Positions 15,395-23,327 of a stretch of DNA of 33,975 bases are shown one piece after another. The notes below the pieces were generated by a model. That model made no database searches. It had not been told where the DNA came from and saw nothing but the letters and a program-made list of their open reading frames with translations. Made by a program: the position numbers and the translations under genes. The stretch is from positions 84,248 to 118,222 of the forward strand of contig NZ_PNXQ01000012.1 in NCBI RefSeq assembly GCF_005217525.1, read 5' to 3'. The stretch's first letter is position 1. The number at the start of each line of letters is the position of its first letter. The stretch comes from Paenibacillus terrae (GTDB taxonomy: Bacteria; Bacillota; Bacilli; Paenibacillales; Paenibacillaceae).

Positions 15395-15417
15395 AACTAA
15401 CGGGCAGAATAACGCAA
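15395..15417 (+). repeat. Direct repeat, left side of the tetR-map module
   Basis: AACTAACGGGCAGA followed by ATAACGCAA. It matches 17030-17052 (same 14 bases, then TTAACTTAA). The two copies bracket the GC-rich module. Confidence 0.5.
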
Positions 15418-15441
15418 TGGGACCGCAGTCTATGCCGAATA

Positions 15442-15479
15442 CAAAAAAAAGAAGTCGACCATCTCGTTGGTCGGCCTCT
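15442..15479 (-). terminator. Terminator of the tetR-map operon
   Basis: On the minus strand GCCGACCA and TGGTCGAC pair around a 6-base loop and are followed by TTC and eight T. It ends the transcript 8 bases after the map stop codon. Confidence 0.8.
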
Positions 15480-15486
15480 AATTATT

Positions 15487-16233
15487 CTATTGCGCGGTCA
15501 GGATTTGTGGACCTTCAGCCGTGATGGCGATCGTATGCTCGTATTGGGCGGCGAGCTTGCGGTCCAGCGTCCGTGCGGTCCAGCCATCCGGATCGATTGT
15601 CATGTAGTAGGTGCCTTCGGTGATCATGGGCTCGATCGTGAACACCATACCTTCCTTGATGCGGAGGCCTTTTCCGGGCTTGCCGACATGCATATAAGTC
15701 GGCTCCTCGTGCAGGTCCCGGCCTATGCCATGGGCGAGAAGGTCGCGCACGACGCCGAAGCCGTGCGATTCCGCGTGCTGCTGAATCGCGCTCGTCACGT
15801 CGCCGAGCCGATTGCCGGGCTGCGCCTGCGCGATGCCGAGGTCAAGGCATTCCTTCGTGACGCGCATCAGCTTCTCGGCCGTCGGCGAGATCTTCCCGAC
15901 CGCATAGCTCCAGGCCGAATCGCCGAGCCATCCGTCGAGCTCCGCGACCGTGTCGATCGTCACGATATCGCCTTCCTCAAGTGGCTTATCGCTAGGAAAG
16001 CCATGCGCGATCACGTCGTTGACGGAGGCACAGGTCGCATATTGATAGCCCTTGTAGCCCTTCTCGTATGGCTTGGCGCCATGTTTCAAAATAATGTCTT
16101 CGAATATGCGCTCAATCTCGTTCGTCGTGATGCCCGGTTTGATGAGCGGGGCGATTGTACGATGACATTCGGCCACCACTTGGCATGCCTTGCGGATGGC
16201 CTCGATTTCATGCTTGCTTTTTAAGATGACCAT
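15487..16233 (-). CDS. map: Type I methionine aminopeptidase (auxiliary copy)
   Basis: 248 residues from the ATG at 16233 (MVILKSKHEIEAIRKA). All metal ligands are visible: Asp94, Asp105, His168, Glu201 and Glu232, each three positions before the E. coli residues (97, 108, 171, 204, 235). His78 and His175 are also present. The usual GHGIG around the third ligand is AHGIG. It removes the N-terminal Met from new proteins. It is close to the short Firmicutes type represented by B. subtilis MapB/YflG. It begins 7 bases after the tetR stop, so the two are coupled; AAGGAG lies within the end of tetR, 13 bases from the ATG. The G+C content is far higher than in neighbouring genes (41 of 60 bases at 15721-15780, against 28 of 60 at 10021-10080). 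The cell's main map gene normally lies in the ribosomal-protein region, so this is probably a second copy. Confidence 0.93.
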   Translation of the reverse strand: MVILKSKHEIEAIRKACQVVAECHRTIAPLIKPGITTNEIERIFEDIILKHGAKPYEKGYKGYQYATCASVNDVIAHGFPSDKPLEEGDIVTIDTVAELDGWLGDSAWSYAVGKISPTAEKLMRVTKECLDLGIAQAQPGNRLGDVTSAIQQHAESHGFGVVRDLLAHGIGRDLHEEPTYMHVGKPGKGLRIKEGMVFTIEPMITEGTYYMTIDPDGWTARTLDRKLAAQYEHTIAITAEGPQILTAQ

Positions 16234-16240
16234 GTTCGTA

Positions 16241-16825
16241 TCAGGACTCCTTCGTAATAGCTTGCATAGCGAGTTGAGCGATTCGATCGACGTCCAGGTC
16301 GGAATTGCCCGCATAATAGTGCAGCCCGCAGCAGCCGACCAGCACGGCAAGCATATGGTCGACGCTGTCGTCTTCGCACTGGGCGATCGATTGGAGTGGA
16401 ACGTACAGCCGTTCCATGAATCGTCTCTTGGCGGGGTGTCGATCCTTCTCAGGCAAGCCTGTATAATGTTCCGCCGCCATTTTGTAGACGAGATATGTGC
16501 GGGTGTCCGACTGCCACAGCCGGAGCAGCGCCTTGCAATACGTCAATAGCTGCCTGTCATCCGGGCGACCGCCGCTGATGTTCGCCCATTCTGCCAGGAC
16601 TTGCTCGCATCGCTCGAAGCCGCTGCCCAACACATCTTCTATTAATAAATGCCGGTTGGGGTAATAATGGTATACCGTGCCGTAACCGAGCCCGGCCTCG
16701 CGGGCGACGTCGCGAATATCAAAGCTGCCGCCCGTGAGAAAGTAGGCGCGCGAGGCGGCGTCCAGGATCTGTTCTCTGCGCTGCATGCGGATGAGCTCAT
16801 TTTGTTCTTTGGTACGGGGGGACAT
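16241..16825 (-). CDS. TetR-family transcriptional regulator
   Basis: 194 residues. The N-terminal TetR helix-turn-helix is clear: REQILDAASRAYFLTGG, then FDIRDVAREAGLGYGTVYHY and YPNRHLLIEDVL (about residues 17-65). The rest is an all-helical ligand domain with no recognised pocket signature. AGGAGG lies 11 bases before the ATG. It heads a two-gene operon with map and shares its GC-rich composition. A promoter and palindromic operator lie directly upstream, so autoregulation is expected and map would be derepressed with it. The inducer is unknown. Confidence 0.93.
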   Translation of the reverse strand: MSPRTKEQNELIRMQRREQILDAASRAYFLTGGSFDIRDVAREAGLGYGTVYHYYPNRHLLIEDVLGSGFERCEQVLAEWANISGGRPDDRQLLTYCKALLRLWQSDTRTYLVYKMAAEHYTGLPEKDRHPAKRRFMERLYVPLQSIAQCEDDSVDHMLAVLVGCCGLHYYAGNSDLDVDRIAQLAMQAITKES

Positions 16826-16844
16826 GGGTGCGTGAACCTCCTTT

Positions 16845-16868
16845 TATAGACCTGCAAATTTGTCTATA
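16845..16868. promoter_or_regulatory. Probable TetR operator
   Basis: TATAGAC (16845-16851) and GTCTATA (16862-16868), a perfect 7-bp inverted repeat with a 10-base spacer. It lies between the -10 box and the ribosome-binding site of tetR. Confidence 0.6.
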
Positions 16869-16873
16869 TAAAT

Positions 16874-16902
16874 ATAGTAACGCATGGGGCGGGGATATGC
16901 AA
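16874..16902 (-). promoter_or_regulatory. Promoter of the tetR-map operon
   Basis: On the minus strand TTGCAT (16902-16897) and TACTAT (16879-16874) are separated by 17 bases. The operator starts five bases downstream of the -10. Confidence 0.55.
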
Positions 16903-17029
16903 ATTATCTGTTGGCGAAAGAAAATAAAGTTAATTAATTGAAATAAAGTTCTTTAGTGAACTGAACAAAGCCAGACCTCCATGCAGGTAGTTTCGGAGGC
17001 GGCAGCGATAAAGTGGCTGTCGTTTTCTC

Positions 17030-17052
17030 AACTAACGGGCAGATTAACTTAA
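17030..17052 (+). repeat. Direct repeat, right side of the tetR-map module
   Basis: AACTAACGGGCAGA then TTAACTTAA. It is the partner of 15395-15417 in the same orientation. Confidence 0.5.
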
Positions 17053-17082
17053 TAAATACATTGATACCGCAAACGAAAAAGA

Positions 17083-17117
17083 GGAGTAGATTTCCTTAAA
17101 GCATCTACTCCATACTT
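17083..17117 (+). terminator. Terminator-like hairpin
   Basis: GGAGTAGAT (17083-17091) and ATCTACTCC (17103-17111), then ATACTTTTA. No intact gene precedes it on the plus strand, so it may belong to a lost gene. Confidence 0.5.
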
Positions 17118-17238
17118 TTAACGGTTATTGTTAAATTGTTGGTTCTTTTGCAGGAGTAATGCCCTTATCCGCAATCTCTGAGATTATTCGTCCAACAATT
17201 CAAGAACTATAAAAATAGAAAAATCATGTGATGTGTTG

Positions 17239-17276
17239 ATACTGCCCTAAAAATAGATTTTGGGGCAGTATTTATA
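17239..17276 (+). terminator. Terminator-like hairpin
   Basis: ATACTGCCC and GGGGCAGTAT pair around an A/T-rich loop, followed by TTTATATTT. Like the one at 17083, it has no intact gene before it. The 880 bases from 16903 to 17785 hold no intact gene, only hairpins, a repeat copy and a doubtful gene remnant. Confidence 0.5.
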
Positions 17277-17286
17277 TTTGTAGGGT

Positions 17287-17460
17287 TTACGTGCCTCTTG
17301 CTATTGCTATGGGATAGACGTGGTGGTCTGGAAATTTTCGAAGTTCAGTTACAGTTAGTAGAGCTTTTTTATTGTCTACAAAATGGGGCTTGACCAATAC
17401 CAAGCATGCCCCTTTGGAACCAGCCCAGTCGATAGATGCTTTTAGCAGATTTTTCGCCAT
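17287..17460 (-). pseudogene. Doubtful gene remnant
   Basis: A 57-codon minus-strand frame starting MAKNLLKASIDWAGSKGA and ending YPIAIARGT. A shifted frame just upstream reads KVEVGVCLCKNFWD, and together they resemble a GNAT acetyltransferase that has suffered a frameshift (the EVG ... W ... G-x-A ... L-x-AIDWA pattern). No ribosome-binding site. The assignment is weak. Confidence 0.25.
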
Positions 17461-17649
17461 ACCCTATCCCAAAAATTCTTACATAAGCAGACTCCAACTT
17501 CTACCTTAGGAGCGAATCTATCTTAATAAATACCTTCGCATCTGGAAAACCCAACGTATCAATTAACCACTACAGCAACTCAAAATAAATTTCTCGATTT
17601 CATAGTGTCCGTTTGTGATTTATTCAAACCAATAGAAAAAATCTCGCTA

Positions 17650-17692
17650 CAACAGCGATCGAAAGAACAATCTGCACGCGCAGCGCTCCCCC
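17650..17692 (-). repeat. Dispersed palindromic element, copy D (half element)
   Basis: On the minus strand GAGCGCTGCGCGTGCAGATT is followed by GTTCTTTCGATCGCTGTT, nearly the same as the left arm of copy B. The right arm is missing. Confidence 0.65.
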
Positions 17693-17775
17693 TACCGTAA
17701 CTCATCCCCCCATTCAGGTTGAAATTATATATAAATCGGTTGAAAATGTTGATTTTACCAATGGACAAGTGTTTG

Positions 17776-17799
17776 TACAATGGAGTTGTAGCGCTTACA
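17776..17799 (+). promoter_or_regulatory. -10 box and CRE-like palindrome before the DUF5695 locus
   Basis: TACAAT (17776-17781) is followed by TGTAGCGCTTACA (17787-17799). The latter is one base shorter than the palindromic CRE form TGTAAGCGCTTACA. It would lie at the start of the transcript and act as a roadblock. The -35 is unclear. Confidence 0.4.
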
Positions 17800-17821
17800 T
17801 TTCCAAGGAGGTTGCGGCGAA

Positions 17822-17896
17822 ATGAAGAGAGTTCAGGTGATTGGCAAGCAAATCAGGACCCCAAGATCCAAAAGGAGGCGTGTTGATGAAATTTAA
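17822..17896 (+). CDS. 24-codon basic leader ORF overlapping the DUF5695 gene
   Basis: ATG 17822 has AAGGAGG (17805-17811) ten bases upstream. The 24 codons end in TAA at 17894-17896, 11 bases inside the next gene in a different frame. The peptide is strikingly basic (MKRVQVIGKQ at the front, RSKRRRV near the end); its last part also encodes the AAAAGGAGG that serves the DUF5695 start at 17886. Position, strong site and overlap suggest a translated leader that couples to or controls the large secreted protein. There is no family. Confidence 0.45.
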   Translation: MKRVQVIGKQIRTPRSKRRRVDEI

Positions 17897-20800
17897 AGGA
17901 ATATTGGCGGCATTTTTGTTTTTAACCGCGGCGTCTGTACTATTTGGGACGCATACGGCGGAGGCCTATGAACTATCCAATGACAAGCTGACGATTCAGA
18001 CAGGCGAGCATGGCGAAATTTCATCCATTCGTATCAAGGGAGATGCTTTCCCGACAGAGTACGTGATGAACGCAACGGTAACACCCGAGCAGAATACAGC
18101 AGATCATCAATGGCTCGGTGAACTGATGTTCACGTACCGATTGGACGAAGGCAACTGGACCAAGGCATGGACGAACAAGTCGGCAGACGCGCGCAAAATC
18201 ACGACCAGTGGCAACCGCGTCACCGTCACGTATGAAAACTCAAGCAACGCAGAAGGCATTCGCAATTTTAAAGTCATCGAAACGTATTCAGCGGAGTCGA
18301 ACGGTTCGGTGTTGTGGAATATACAGGTCCAGAATACGAGTGGAAAAAAATTGGAGATTGGCGATTTCGGTTTGCCGCTGCCTTTCAATGAGCAGTGGAC
18401 CAACGGTGATGCGATTTACGAAACGAGAGTCGTGACGCATTCCTTTGTTGGTAACAACAGCTCCTATATTACGGCTGGACGTCCCAGCGGCATTGGTTCT
18501 TCACTGCTGCTGATACCTGATTCCTCGACAGGTGCAGGCTTTGAGTATCAGGACCGTTGGCGGGATGAGGAGCATCCGGGCAGCAAATGGGCCTGGAATC
18601 CGGCAAATGAAGGCAAATGGGTGGAAGGACTGAATGTATTTTATATTCATTCCAATGTAATCAAGTCCACCAATCGGGGATATTTGCCCAACACAAGCCT
18701 GATCCTGAATCCCGGTCAAAGCCGGAATTATGGCTTCAAGTTTCTGGCGGTGAAGGATGAGCATGATGTAAAGGATACGTTGTATCAAGAAAACCTGGTG
18801 GATACAACGGTTGTACCGGGCATGATCGTGCCTACGAATCAAAAGGCAAAAGTGGACCTGCGCACTAAGCAGGCGATCAGCAAGGTAACCTATCCAGATG
18901 GAACCGTCATCCCGCAGACGGACAGCAAGACTGGAGGGCACAACATTTATGAGTTGAAATTTACGAAATTGGGTCCAAACTTCATCACAGTGGAGTACGG
19001 AAACGGCAACAAGACGGTTTTACAGTTCTATGCTATTGAGCCGATTGATTTGGCATTGCAACGGCACGCTACGTTTATGGTAGATAAAACCCAGTGGAAT
19101 GTACCGGGTGATCTGCGCGACAAGGTCTTTGACGATTGGATGATGCATACCAAATCCAAGCGTAACATTTTCAACGGATACTGGGGCTGGGGGGATGATT
19201 GGGGTCTGACGCACGGACAGTTCCTGGCTGAGAAAAATGCACTGTCTCCGGTTGCCAAAGAGGTGCGAGCGGTAGACGATTATCTGGAGACGGCGATCTG
19301 GACGAATCTGATGAACGGTCATCATGAGGATTATCTGATCCATGATTTCCTGATGCCGGAGCCGAATGATACACCAACCTATCGAGGGTACGCATACCCG
19401 CATGTGTACAACACCTATTTCAGCATGTACAAGATTGCGAAGGAATACCCGGATCTTGTGACTTACAAGCATCCGAAGGAAACGTATTTGCTGCGGGGGT
19501 ATAACATTTTCAAAGCATTGTATGAAGGGCCGGTCGCTTACAACTGGGAAACGGGCTTGATGGGCGAACTGACCACACCGGATATTATTCAGGCACTTCA
19601 TGATGAAGGCTATGATGATGAGGCGAACGATCTCAGGGAAAAAATGGATCGCAAATATAACAATTTTAAAAATACAAAATATCCTTACGGCTCCGAATAC
19701 AGCTACGATAACACTGGGGAAGAGGCCGTATATACGTTAGCCAAGCAGAATATAGATACAGAAGGCGAGCAAAGCAAAGCCCTGGAAATGATGAGTAAAA
19801 TCAATGCCAAAACCCGCGCAGCACGCGGACATATGCCAGTATGGTACTACTATACCGATCCGGTGACAATTACCGGGGAGAACTGGTTTAACTTCCAGTA
19901 CACGACTTCGCTTGCGGGCTATGCGATGGACGACTGGATTCGGTATCATGAGGATAATCAACGTGAGGAACAGCAACGTCTGTCCTATGCGGCTAAAATC
20001 GCCAATGTCGGAGCGATTAATTCCGGGCAAATCAGCTCCGACCCTGACAACATCGGGGCAGTCGCATGGACGTATCAGGCGGAAAAAGGCAACCAGGGAA
20101 CGAATGGCACTGGAGGCGGTAAAAATGTTCCGCTCTTTAACGGCTGGCGCGGTATGAGCGGCGAGGCCGATCTTGGACTGTTCGGTGCACTCAAAACGCT
20201 AAGTGCCGACATTGCAGTAGATCCGATCTTCGGATTGACGGGCTATGGTGCAGAGGTAAGCAAAAGCGGCAATGTGTATACGATCAAGCCGCTGGACGGC
20301 CTGTTCAAGCGGGTCAATCTGATCACGGAAAAGCTGTATATCGAGCTGGACAGGGACCAATATACAGAAGCCAAGCTGGCAACATCCAAGGATTATGTAT
20401 GGCTCCAACTGAAAAATCAAACACCTGGTCAAGCACATTCCACGTACGTTACGTTCGATGGCTTGAAGAAGGGAACGTATTTGGTTAAAGTAGGTGGCCA
20501 ATCGCAAGGTAAATTTAATGCGTATGCACCTACCAACAAGCTGAAATTGGACATTGGCATAGCCTCTTCCTATACGGTGGAGCTGACACCAACGACGCCT
20601 GATCCGAACAAGGCGCCTGTCGTAGATGCGGGTAAAGCTTCCAAGGTGAAGCTGCCGGATCCAATTATTTTGAAAGGTACGGCTGAGGATGATGGACTTC
20701 CGAAAGGAAAGGTTACAAGCGAGTGGAGTCTGGTTGAAGGACCACAGAATGCCAAGGTCACATTCAGCAGTAAAGCATCGCTGCGCACGAAGGTGGACGT

Positions 20801-21911
20801 TTCCGAGCCGGGAACGTATACATTCAAGCTGACAGCCAGCGATTCACTGTTGTCTGCAGAGGCCAGAGTGAGCGTGATCGTAGAACCGGCGGCTCCGTTA
20901 CTTGAACAGCTTGCGTTGTATAAGTTTGACGAAACCAGCGGTTCAGTCGCTGCGGATTCGTCGGACAGTCACAATGATGCTGTCGTGAAGGGTACAGCTG
21001 CATGGGCTGCAGGGAAAAAAGGCAATGCCGTCAGCCTCAATGGCAAGGACAGCTATGTGCAGCTTCCAGCGGGTATTGTGAGCCGGGCACAGCAGTTGAC
21101 CGTATCCGGCTGGGTTAAAGCGAACAGCCTGAGCGATTATGTACGGATTTTTGATTTCGGCTCCGGGACGAATGAATATATGTTCCTGACCCCTAAAGCA
21201 GGGGACCGGATGCTATTTGCCATTACGAATCAAGGTAACGGGCAAGGACAGGAACAGACGATTGATGCCCCTGTACTGCCGACAGGTGTATGGAAGCATG
21301 TTGCGGTCACGCTTTCGGGCTCCACGGGAATTTTGTATGTGGATGGCAAAGAAGTGGGACGCAATACCAGCCTGACCTTGAATCCTACCAGTCTGGGCCA
21401 GACCAAAAATAATTTTATCGGCAAGTCCCAGTACCCTGATCCGTATTTCAATGGTCTGGTGGATGAATTCCGCATCTACAGCCGTGCTTTGAGTGCATCC
21501 GAGGTGGCGGGGCTGGCCTCTGGCACAGCACAAAGTCTGACGACGGCCGAGAAAATCACGGCTATAAAAGAAGTAAACGTGACGACTCGTGCAGGTGAAA
21601 AACCCGAATTGCCGAGCGTGGTGGAAGCTACGTATGGAGAAGGCTCCACTACATGGGTAGCTGTAGAGTGGGAAAATATTGATCCTGCACAATATGCTAC
21701 TCCGGGTTCATTTGAATTGAAGGACAATGTAGAAGGAACAGAATTGAAGGCGATTGCCAAGGTGACCGTGATCGAAGTGGGGGCCCCTGTCAACTCCGGT
21801 ACTCCGGAAACGCCAACAACTCCGGTTAACCCCGTAACACCTGAAACACCTGCTCCTGTCAGCTCTGCTAAACCAGCAGGAGGTTCACGATCTGGAGTAA
21901 ACAACGAATAG
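17886..21911 (+). CDS. Large secreted DUF5695 protein with Ig-like and LamG domains
   Basis: 1341 residues from ATG 17886, chosen because AAAAGGAGG lies about 7 bases upstream and the protein then opens with a signal peptide (MKFKGILAAF..., cut after AEA at residue 27). Residues about 30-880 form a region I associate with DUF5695: a beta-rich front half (LGELMFTYRL, GLPLPFNEQW) and a helical part with WGWGDDWGLTHGQF, typical of a six-hairpin (alpha/alpha toroid) glycosidase-like fold. Then come a PKD/Ig-like module (about 905-1000, APVVDAG ... YTFKLTASDS), a LamG jelly roll (about 1007-1208, ALYKFDETSG ... DEFRIYSRAL), a bacterial Ig-like domain (about 1219-1298) and a Pro/Thr-rich tail ending GGSRSGVNNE. 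Such tails often lead into S-layer anchoring repeats, which are absent here. Role inferred: breakdown or binding of a plant polysaccharide outside the cell, with the GH4 enzyme downstream handling imported products. No catalytic residue can be assigned. Confidence 0.85.
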   Translation: MKFKGILAAFLFLTAASVLFGTHTAEAYELSNDKLTIQTGEHGEISSIRIKGDAFPTEYVMNATVTPEQNTADHQWLGELMFTYRLDEGNWTKAWTNKSADARKITTSGNRVTVTYENSSNAEGIRNFKVIETYSAESNGSVLWNIQVQNTSGKKLEIGDFGLPLPFNEQWTNGDAIYETRVVTHSFVGNNSSYITAGRPSGIGSSLLLIPDSSTGAGFEYQDRWRDEEHPGSKWAWNPANEGKWVEGLNVFYIHSNVIKSTNRGYLPNTSLILNPGQSRNYGFKFLAVKDEHDVKDTLYQENLVDTTVVPGMIVPTNQKAKVDLRTKQAISKVTYPDGTVIPQTDSKTGGHNIYELKFTKLGPNFITVEYGNGNKTVLQFYAIEPIDLALQRHATFMVDKTQWNVPGDLRDKVFDDWMMHTKSKRNIFNGYWGWGDDWGLTHGQFLAEKNALSPVAKEVRAVDDYLETAIWTNLMNGHHEDYLIHDFLMPEPNDTPTYRGYAYPHVYNTYFSMYKIAKEYPDLVTYKHPKETYLLRGYNIFKALYEGPVAYNWETGLMGELTTPDIIQALHDEGYDDEANDLREKMDRKYNNFKNTKYPYGSEYSYDNTGEEAVYTLAKQNIDTEGEQSKALEMMSKINAKTRAARGHMPVWYYYTDPVTITGENWFNFQYTTSLAGYAMDDWIRYHEDNQREEQQRLSYAAKIANVGAINSGQISSDPDNIGAVAWTYQAEKGNQGTNGTGGGKNVPLFNGWRGMSGEADLGLFGALKTLSADIAVDPIFGLTGYGAEVSKSGNVYTIKPLDGLFKRVNLITEKLYIELDRDQYTEAKLATSKDYVWLQLKNQTPGQAHSTYVTFDGLKKGTYLVKVGGQSQGKFNAYAPTNKLKLDIGIASSYTVELTPTTPDPNKAPVVDAGKASKVKLPDPIILKGTAEDDGLPKGKVTSEWSLVEGPQNAKVTFSSKASLRTKVDVSEPGTYTFKLTASDSLLSAEARVSVIVEPAAPLLEQLALYKFDETSGSVAADSSDSHNDAVVKGTAAWAAGKKGNAVSLNGKDSYVQLPAGIVSRAQQLTVSGWVKANSLSDYVRIFDFGSGTNEYMFLTPKAGDRMLFAITNQGNGQGQEQTIDAPVLPTGVWKHVAVTLSGSTGILYVDGKEVGRNTSLTLNPTSLGQTKNNFIGKSQYPDPYFNGLVDEFRIYSRALSASEVAGLASGTAQSLTTAEKITAIKEVNVTTRAGEKPELPSVVEATYGEGSTTWVAVEWENIDPAQYATPGSFELKDNVEGTELKAIAKVTVIEVGAPVNSGTPETPTTPVNPVTPETPAPVSSAKPAGGSRSGVNNE

Positions 21912-21916
21912 CCATG

Positions 21917-21974
21917 GGTAACCTTTCCCACCGTCACTTTCTTCCTGCAAAGGGGAGAGTGGCGGTGGGTATCC
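21917..21974 (+). other. Intercistronic hairpin between the DUF5695 and GH4 genes
   Basis: CCCACCGTCACT (21927-21938) pairs with AGTGGCGGTGGG (21958-21969) at 11 of 12 positions. There is no T-tract, so it is more likely an mRNA processing or stability element, or a partial terminator, than a full stop. Confidence 0.6.
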
Positions 21975-22019
21975 TTGCATTTGGAGTACAAAGCTGCGAA
22001 TACGAATGGGGGAAAAGGC

Positions 22020-23318
22020 ATGAGCAAGATTACATTTCTGGGTGCAGGCAGCACGGTATTTGCCAAAAATGTGCTTGGTGATTGTATGCTGACACCTGCT
22101 TTGCAGGGCTTTGAGCTGGCGTTGTTCGATATTGATCCCGGAAGGCTAAAGGATTCGGAACATATTTTATCCAATTTGAAAAAAACAACAGGGAGCACCT
22201 GTGTGATTCGCTCCTACACAGACCGCAAGGAAGCGCTGCGTGGAGCTGCCTATGTGGTAAATGCTATTCAGGTTGGCGGCTACGATCCATGTACGATTAC
22301 GGATTTTGAAATTCCCAAAACATATGGTCTGCGCCAAACGATTGCTGATACGGTCGGGATTGGTGGTATTTTCCGCAACTTACGGACGATTCCGGTGATG
22401 CTCGATTTTGCCGCAGATGTGCGTGAGGTATGCCCGGATGCATGGTTTCTCAATTACACCAACCCGATGGCTGTACTGACGAATGTGATGAACGTACACG
22501 GCGGCGTCCGTACGGTGGGGCTGTGTCATAGCGTGCAGGCGTGTATACCAGAGCTGTTCAAAAGCCTCGGGCTGGAGCAGGAAGGCGTGAAGGCGAAAAT
22601 CGCAGGCATCAATCATATGGCGTGGCTGCTCGAAGTGAGCAAGGACGGCGAGGATTTATATCCCGAGATTAAAAAAAGGGCTGCCGCCAAGCAGCAGGAA
22701 AAGCATAACGACATGGTACGCTTTGAGATGATGCTGAAATTCGGCTATTACATTACGGAATCGTCCGAGCATAATGCGGAGTATCATCCGTATTTTATCA
22801 AACGGGCATATCCCGAGCTAATCGAACGGTTCAATATCCCCTTGGATGAGTACCCGCGTCGCTGCGTGAGCCAGATTGAACGATGGGAAACGATGCGCGG
22901 GGAGCTTTTGAGCAATCAGGATCTTCGCCATGAAAGGTCGAATGAATATGCTTCGTATATTTTGGAGGCTATCGAAACGGATCGGCCTTTTACCATTGGC
23001 GGCAACGTGATGAACACAGGTTTAATTACCAATCTGCCAAAAGAAGCATGTGTGGAGGTGCCTTGTCTGGTGAATCGCAACGGAGTTACGCCGACTTATG
23101 TCGGAGATTTGCCGCCCCAATGTGCTGCGCTGAACCGGACGAATATTAATACACAGCTATTGACGATTGAAGCTGCGATCACCGGGAAAAAAGAGCATAT
23201 TTATCATGCCGCACTGCTGGACCCGCACACGTCAGCCGAGCTGTCCATGGATGAGATTGTTTCTCTGTGTGATGACCTGATTGCGGCGCACGGAGAGTGG
23301 CTTCCAGCCTATGTGTAA
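22020..23318 (+). CDS. melA: Glycoside hydrolase family 4, probable alpha-galactosidase
   Basis: 432 residues from ATG 22020 with a purine-rich site (GGGGGAAAAGG) upstream. GH4 enzymes use NAD+ and a divalent metal in a redox-elimination mechanism, in the cytoplasm. The Rossmann motif is at the front (ITFLGAGSTVFAKNV, residues 4-18). The metal ligands are expected at Cys169 (GLCHSV) and His199 (GINHMAW). SEHNAEYHPYF is the segment found in MelA-type members. There is no signal peptide. Length and motifs match MelA/alpha-galactosidase, but GH4 also includes alpha-glucosidases, alpha-glucuronidases and galacturonidases, and the neighbours (pectin and xylan enzymes) keep the latter open. It lies 108 bases after the DUF5695 gene, across a hairpin and probably in one operon. 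Confidence 0.92.
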   Translation: MSKITFLGAGSTVFAKNVLGDCMLTPALQGFELALFDIDPGRLKDSEHILSNLKKTTGSTCVIRSYTDRKEALRGAAYVVNAIQVGGYDPCTITDFEIPKTYGLRQTIADTVGIGGIFRNLRTIPVMLDFAADVREVCPDAWFLNYTNPMAVLTNVMNVHGGVRTVGLCHSVQACIPELFKSLGLEQEGVKAKIAGINHMAWLLEVSKDGEDLYPEIKKRAAAKQQEKHNDMVRFEMMLKFGYYITESSEHNAEYHPYFIKRAYPELIERFNIPLDEYPRRCVSQIERWETMRGELLSNQDLRHERSNEYASYILEAIETDRPFTIGGNVMNTGLITNLPKEACVEVPCLVNRNGVTPTYVGDLPPQCAALNRTNINTQLLTIEAAITGKKEHIYHAALLDPHTSAELSMDEIVSLCDDLIAAHGEWLPAYV

Positions 23319-23327
23319 GGGAGGCAG

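Noticed and set aside
15490..16224. A 244-codon open frame on the plus strand across the map gene
   Set aside because: It is the antisense shadow of a real GC-rich gene whose metal ligands all check; the shadow has no ribosome-binding site and no family motif.
17580..17780. A 66-codon minus-strand frame
   Set aside because: No ribosome-binding site; it is made partly of repeat copy D and promoter sequence.
19020..19601. A 193-codon minus-strand frame within the DUF5695 gene
   Set aside because: Antisense to an uninterrupted 1341-codon gene; no supporting signals.
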